64,000 bases of DNA from assembly GCF_026627505.1 (NCBI RefSeq), contig NZ_JAPNLK010000018.1:1-64000 (forward strand), read 5' to 3'. The notes beneath the pieces are model-generated. The model was not told the DNA's origin, ran no database searches, and saw nothing but the letters and a program-made list of their open reading frames with translations. Source of the stretch: Streptomyces sp. H27-H5 (lineage in GTDB: Bacteria > Actinomycetota > Actinomycetes > Streptomycetales > Streptomycetaceae). Positions 60,901 to 64,000 of the stretch are shown here, in pieces. A program made the translations under genes and the position numbers. Each line of letters begins with the position of its first letter. Positions within the stretch are counted from its first letter, which is position 1.

Positions 60901-62454
60901 GCGGACCGACTCGTCACCGAGGCGGCGTCGGAGGCGGACAAGCTCACCGAGGAGACCCTCGCGGCGAACGCGGCCACGGTCGGCGAAGCCGCGACGGAGG
61001 CCGAGCGGCTGCGCACCGAGGCGGCTCGGATCCTGGACGACGCACGCGCCGAGGGCGCCCGTCTGATCGGGGAGGCCGCGGCCGAGACCGAGCGCATGAC
61101 GGTCGAGACGCGGGCGGCCAACGACCTCACGGTCGGCGAGGCGGCCGAGGAGGCCCGGCGGCTGCGCACCGAGGCGGCGCGGATCCTGGACGAGTCCCGC
61201 GAGGAGGGCGGCCGGATCATCGGCGAGGCCACCGCGGAGGCCGAGCGGGTCACCGAGGCGGCGAACGAGACGCTGGCGAGCGCCGAACGGGAATCCGAGC
61301 GGATGCTCGACGAGGCCCGCGAGGAAGCCAACAAGCGTCGCAGCGAGGCCGCCGAGCAGGTGGACCGGCTCATCACCGAGACCGCCGCCGAAGCGGAGAA
61401 GCTCACCGAGGAGACCCGCAAGGACAACGAGCGGACGGTCGGCGAGGCCGCCGCGGAGGCCGAACGGCTGCGCACGGAGGCCGCCGAGACCCTGTCCTCG
61501 GCGCAGGAGCACGCGACCCGTACCCGGTCGGAGGCCGAGCGGGTCAAGGCGGAGGCGGCGAGCGAGGCGGAGCGCACCCGCGCGCAGGCCCGTACGGAGT
61601 CCGAGCGGCTGCTGGACGAGGCCCGCGAGGAGGCCAACAAGCGTCGCAGCGAGGCCGCCGAGCAGGTGGACCGGCTCATCACGGAGTCCTCGGCGGAGGC
61701 GGAGAGGCTCACCACCGACGCGCAGCAGCAGGCCCTCGCCGCCACCACGGCGGCCGAGGAGCAGGCCGACGCGATGGTCGACGCGGCCCGCAAGGAGGCC
61801 GCGCGGATCACCTCGGAGGCGACCGTCGAGGGCAACTCCACGGTGGAGAAGGCCCGTACGGACGCGAACGAGTTGCTGGTCGGGGCGCGTACGGACGCCG
61901 CCGCCATAAGGGAGCGGGCGGAGGAGCTGCGCGGCCGGGTCGAGTCCGAGGTCGAGGAACTGCACGAGCGGGCCCGCCGCGAGTCGGCGGAGCAGATGAA
62001 GTCCGCGGGCGAGCGCGTGGACAAGTTGGTGCGGGCGGCGACCGAGCAGAGCGTCGAGGCCGACAAGAAGGCCAAGGAGCTGGTGTCGGGGGCGAGCAGC
62101 GAGGCCGGCAAGGTCCGCATCGCCGCCGTGCGCAAGGCGGAGGCGCTGCTGAAGGAGGCCGAGCAGAAGAAGGCCGAGGTGACGCGCGAGGCCGAGAGGA
62201 CTCTGGCCGAGGCGAAGGCGGAGGCCGAGCGTCTGGTCGACGAGGGCCGCCGCGAGCTGGAGGTCCTGGTGCGCCGGCGCGAGGACATTCAGGCGGAGAT
62301 CTCCCGTGTCCAGGACGTTCTTGAGGCGTTGGAATCATTCGAGGCGCCTTCGGGCGGCGGAAAGCCGACGGTCGGCGGTCAGGGCGCGGGGGGCGTGAAG
62401 GCCGGAGCGGCAGCGGGTTCCACTCGTTCGAGTGGCAAGTCGTCAGAGAGCTAG
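57919..62454 (+). CDS. scy: Scy, polarity-organising giant coiled-coil protein
   Basis: The product is about 1511 residues from GTG 57919. It is almost all coiled coil rich in E, A, R, T and D. The N-terminal 50 residues (ESQESHQAEVDHLSRFEAEM; DLGYQVEVLRAKLHEVRRNL) match the DivIVA-like start of Streptomyces Scy, which marks hyphal tips and recruits FilP and DivIVA. The rest follows a 51-residue periodicity with hendecad shifts. RLRTEAARILD recurs after exactly 51 residues, and an almost identical 24-residue unit recurs after 102. The C-terminus returns to VRRREDIQAEISRVQDVLEA before a disordered Gly-rich tail. It is longer than the roughly 1326 residues I recall for S. coelicolor Scy. filP follows, as in other Streptomyces. 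Confidence 0.93.
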   Translation: MRGYESQESHQAEVDHLSRFEAEMERLKKERGKAVQHAEDLGYQVEVLRAKLHEVRRNLASRPAYDGADMGYQAEQLLRNAQIQADQMRSDAERELRDARAQTQRILQEHAEHQARLQAELHSEAVNRRQRLDQELNERRQTVEAHVNENVAWAEQLRARTEAQARRLMEESRTEAEQALNAARAEAARLAEEARRRLTADSEAARTEAESTLLRARKEAERLLTAASSQAQEATEHAERLRSTTSAEAEQTRQQTMDLGRVAESRVQEADSALRTARAEAETLLAEAKESAARQLASAESVNEQRTRTAKEQVARLVGEATKEAEVLKGEAEQLLADARADMERLRAEAGEQARAAAAEDTAAQLAKAARTAEEVLNKASEDARATTRAASEEAERIRREAEAEADRLRVQAAATADELKGAAKDDTEEYRARTVELQADARRLRGEAEQLRAEAVAEGERIRGEARREAVQQIEEAARTAEELLGKAKSDADELRGGATAESERVRGEAVERAGTLRRQAEETLERTRAEAERLRAEAEEEAESVRAEADAAARARREETEQALAAKRAEADEELVRLHTDAENRLTTAEQTLRDARTSAENIRRETTEESDRLRAEAAERIRTLQAQSEAEADQLRTDAAEDAGRVRAEAEQVAVRLRGEAESEAERVRSEAQETADRLRAEAKAAAERVAAEAAEALAAAQEEAARRRRESEETLASARTDAENERAQAREQSEELLAQARKRSEEAQAEAVWLTEEAERRASEVVSAAETTAQQVRDAVAGLHEQAEEEIVGLRSAAEHSAARTRDEAEEEAGRVRADAHAERERASEDATRLRTEARVETDAAKALAERTVGDAIAEAEQLRTDTAEYAQRLRTEATDALAAAERDAARTRADARDDANRIRGEAAESLDASRAEGTRIVDEATRLAELHTEETRAANAATVEEAREQAARLTSEAEAAADATRAEAAGTLDEARSEANRLRSEAAEQADRLVTEAASEADKLTEETLAANAATVGEAATEAERLRTEAARILDDARAEGARLIGEAAAETERMTVETRAANDLTVGEAAEEARRLRTEAARILDESREEGGRIIGEATAEAERVTEAANETLASAERESERMLDEAREEANKRRSEAAEQVDRLITETAAEAEKLTEETRKDNERTVGEAAAEAERLRTEAAETLSSAQEHATRTRSEAERVKAEAASEAERTRAQARTESERLLDEAREEANKRRSEAAEQVDRLITESSAEAERLTTDAQQQALAATTAAEEQADAMVDAARKEAARITSEATVEGNSTVEKARTDANELLVGARTDAAAIRERAEELRGRVESEVEELHERARRESAEQMKSAGERVDKLVRAATEQSVEADKKAKELVSGASSEAGKVRIAAVRKAEALLKEAEQKKAEVTREAERTLAEAKAEAERLVDEGRRELEVLVRRREDIQAEISRVQDVLEALESFEAPSGGGKPTVGGQGAGGVKAGAAAGSTRSSGKSSES
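61309..61686 (+). repeat. scy: near-identical coding repeat, 306 bp apart, in scy
   Basis: The 72-bp units at 61309-61380 and 61615-61686 are almost identical in DNA and encode DEAREEANKRRSEAAEQVDR plus four more residues. The offset of 306 bp is 102 codons, twice the 51-residue coiled-coil period. This indicates recent internal duplication or gene conversion. Confidence 0.85.
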
Positions 62455-62648
62455 TCAGCACATGAAGATGTGTGCTCCTGATGGAGGTTCAGGCGAACGG
62501 GTGACAAGCATTCTGTCGCCTTGCCACTCAAAAGGGGTGTCATTGTCCAGATCAAACGCGGATTGACTCGATGACACGCCGTCTGGGCGCCTAGGATTCC
62601 CCTAACACCTCACGTAGCACCTCATCGGTCTCATTCGACAGGAACCCC

Positions 62649-63587
62649 ATGAGCGACACTTCCTCCCCCTTCGGCTTCGAGCTCGTGCGGCGTGGTTACG
62701 ACCGCGGTCAGGTGGACGACCGCATTACCAAGCTGGTCTCCGACCGCGACAGCGCACTAGGACGTATCAACTCTCTGGAAAAGCGGATCGAGGAGCTGCA
62801 CCTCGAAACGCAGAACGCCCAGGCGCAGGTGAGCGACGCGGAGCCGTCGTACGCCGGCCTCGGTGCCCGGGTCGAGAAGATCCTGCGACTGGCCGAGGAG
62901 GAGGCGAAGGACCTTCGCGAGGAGGCCCGTCGCGCGGCCGAGCAGCACCGCGAGCTGGCCGAGTCGGCCGCCCAGCAGGTGCGCAACGACGCCGAGTCGT
63001 TCGCCGCCGACCGGAAGTCGAAGGCGGAGGACGAGGGCGTCCGCATCGTCGAGAAGGCCAAGGGCGACTCCGCCACCCTGCGCTCCGAGGCCCAGAAGGA
63101 CGCGGCCTCCAAGCGCGAGGAGGCCGACGCGCTCTTCGAGGAGACCCGCGCCAAGGCCGCCCAGGCCGCCGCGGACTTCGAGACCAACCTGGCCAAGCGC
63201 CGCGAGCAGTCCGAGCGCGACCTGGCCTCGCGTCAGGCCAAGGCGGAAAAGCGTCTCGCGGAGATCGAACACCGCGCGGAGCAGCTGCGCCTGGAGGCGG
63301 AGAAGCTCCGTACCGACGCCGAGCGTCGCGCGCGTCAGACCGTGGAGACCGCGCAGCGTCAGGCCGAGGACATCGTCGCCGACGCCAACGCGAAGGCGGA
63401 CCGGATCCGCAGCGAGTCCGAGCGCGAGCTGGCGGCGCTCACCAACCGCCGCGACTCGATCAACGCGCAGCTGACCAACGTCCGCGAGATGCTGGCGACG
63501 CTGACCGGTGCGGCCGTGGCCGCCGCCGGCTCCCCGATCGACGACGAGCCGGTCACGCGTGGAGTTCCGGCTCAGCAGAGCCGCTAG
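62649..63587 (+). CDS. filP: FilP, filament-forming coiled-coil cytoskeletal protein
   Basis: The 312-residue product starts MSDTSSPFGFELVRRGYDRG, with AGGAA upstream. The N-terminal DivIVA-like turn (YDRGQVDDRITKLVSDRDSA) precedes a continuous coiled coil (about 40-280). That includes EAKDLREEARRAAEQHRELA and AKAEKRLAEIEHRAEQLRLE. It ends TNVREMLATLTGAAVAAAG and a short tail. Length and start match Streptomyces FilP, which forms intermediate-filament-like networks behind hyphal tips. It lies 194 bp after scy, its partner. The spacer is AT-enriched and should hold a separate promoter. Confidence 0.95.
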   Translation: MSDTSSPFGFELVRRGYDRGQVDDRITKLVSDRDSALGRINSLEKRIEELHLETQNAQAQVSDAEPSYAGLGARVEKILRLAEEEAKDLREEARRAAEQHRELAESAAQQVRNDAESFAADRKSKAEDEGVRIVEKAKGDSATLRSEAQKDAASKREEADALFEETRAKAAQAAADFETNLAKRREQSERDLASRQAKAEKRLAEIEHRAEQLRLEAEKLRTDAERRARQTVETAQRQAEDIVADANAKADRIRSESERELAALTNRRDSINAQLTNVREMLATLTGAAVAAAGSPIDDEPVTRGVPAQQSR

Positions 63588-63699
63588 TACGGCACCGCGC
63601 GTAGGCGTCGTACGCCATTGCGCCGGACAGTTGGTACCGAGGGCCTTGTGTCACCTGTTTGAGGTGGCGTGGGGCCCTCTGCCGTTCTAGCGTGGCCGC

Positions 63700-64000
63700 A
63701 TGATCGAGCTTGAGGGCCTCACCAAACGCTTCGGTGCGAAGACGGCAGTGGACAACCTCAGCTTCCAGGTCAGACCCGGGGTGGTGACCGGCTTCCTCGG
63801 CCCCAACGGGGCGGGGAAGTCGACGACGATGCGCATGATGCTCGACCTCGACAATCCGACCGCCGGGCGGGTACGGATCGACGGGAAGCGCTACCGGGAC
63901 CTGCCGGAGCCGCTCACGCACCTCGGGGCTCTGCTGGACGCGAAGGCCATGCACGGCGGACGCAGCGCGTACAACAACCTTCTCTGCCTGGCCCAGTCGA
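63700..64000 (+). CDS. ABC transporter ATP-binding protein (truncated by window end)
   Basis: The first 100 codons are present: MIELEGLTKRFGAKTAVDNL, Walker A in FLGPNGAGKSTTMRMML at about residue 33, and the Q-loop region LTHLGALLDAKAMHGGRSAY. The DRA/CcmA-type order suggests an exporter-class ATPase, with the permease gene probably following outside the window. Signature and Walker B motifs are beyond the end. It starts 112 bp after filP. Confidence 0.9.
   Translation, partial: MIELEGLTKRFGAKTAVDNLSFQVRPGVVTGFLGPNGAGKSTTMRMMLDLDNPTAGRVRIDGKRYRDLPEPLTHLGALLDAKAMHGGRSAYNNLLCLAQS

Noticed and set aside
56851..61965. 1704-codon minus-strand open frame opposite scy and mce
   Set aside because: It is the GC-driven antisense shadow of the scy coiled coil (Leu/Gly/Arg-rich, no domain, no RBS), and scy is clearly the real gene.
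62563..62597. TTGACT ... TAGGAT as a filP promoter
   Set aside because: Both hexamers look good, but the 23-bp spacer is too long for a standard sigma-70-type promoter.

Overview
The window is about 64 kb of a very high-GC actinobacterial chromosome, almost certainly Streptomyces. The evidence is GC-rich third codon positions, GTG and TTG starts, the apical-growth coiled-coil pair Scy/FilP, a GlgE-type glycogen/trehalose operon, DUF6230/DUF6114 proteins and a bL37-type mini ribosomal protein. From memory, the gene order resembles the S. coelicolor core segment carrying scy/filP, pyk1/pfkA2 and the glgE region, read in reverse. No rRNA, tRNA or CRISPR was found.

Left part (1-18 kb). An IS630-like transposase tail opens the window. 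It is followed by a lipoprotein, a large secreted beta-propeller/FnIII/LamG protein, the GDP-L-fucose genes gmd and fcl (divergent), an exopolysaccharide-initiating sugar transferase and a secreted thermolysin-family protease. Then come a decayed nitronate monooxygenase, a secreted protein with a strongly acidic repetitive tail, and an MFS exporter divergent from a tandem-HTH Lrp/AsnC regulator.

Central metabolism (15-34 kb). glgP faces glgE-treS-mak-glgB, which form the maltose-1-phosphate route linking trehalose, maltose and alpha-glucan. An XRE-type regulator follows. Then come pfkA and, divergently, pta-ackA and pyk: lower glycolysis plus acetate overflow.

Accessory island (about 33.8-39.3 kb). 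Between pyk and a conserved surface-protein operon lies a 1280-residue secreted protein. It has an N-terminal domain, a roughly 650-residue Ala-rich coiled-coil stalk, a pre-toxin segment and a short basic C-terminal domain. A 112-aa acidic gene overlaps its 3' end. The layout is that of a polymorphic toxin with its immunity protein and resembles UmbC of the Streptomyces umbrella toxins. A chimeric IS30/IS110 transposase relic sits just downstream. This is the most exciting locus in the window.

Right part (39-64 kb). A DUF6230-DUF6114-Ser/Pro-rich operon is followed by a thioredoxin/TPR protein divergent from a TetR regulator. Next is the isobutyryl-CoA mutase large subunit, directly preceded by a perfect 24-bp palindrome. 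Then come an MFS/MarR pair and an ArsR-like regulator, two DUF3817 membrane proteins, three tandem AIM24 paralogues, a probably leaderless MarR gene, a PepSY protein, an unflagged 24-aa bL37 gene, and the acyl-CoA genes meaB, thl and mce. The window ends with scy, filP and a truncated ABC ATPase. icmA, meaB and mce together point to branched-chain/methylmalonyl-CoA metabolism.
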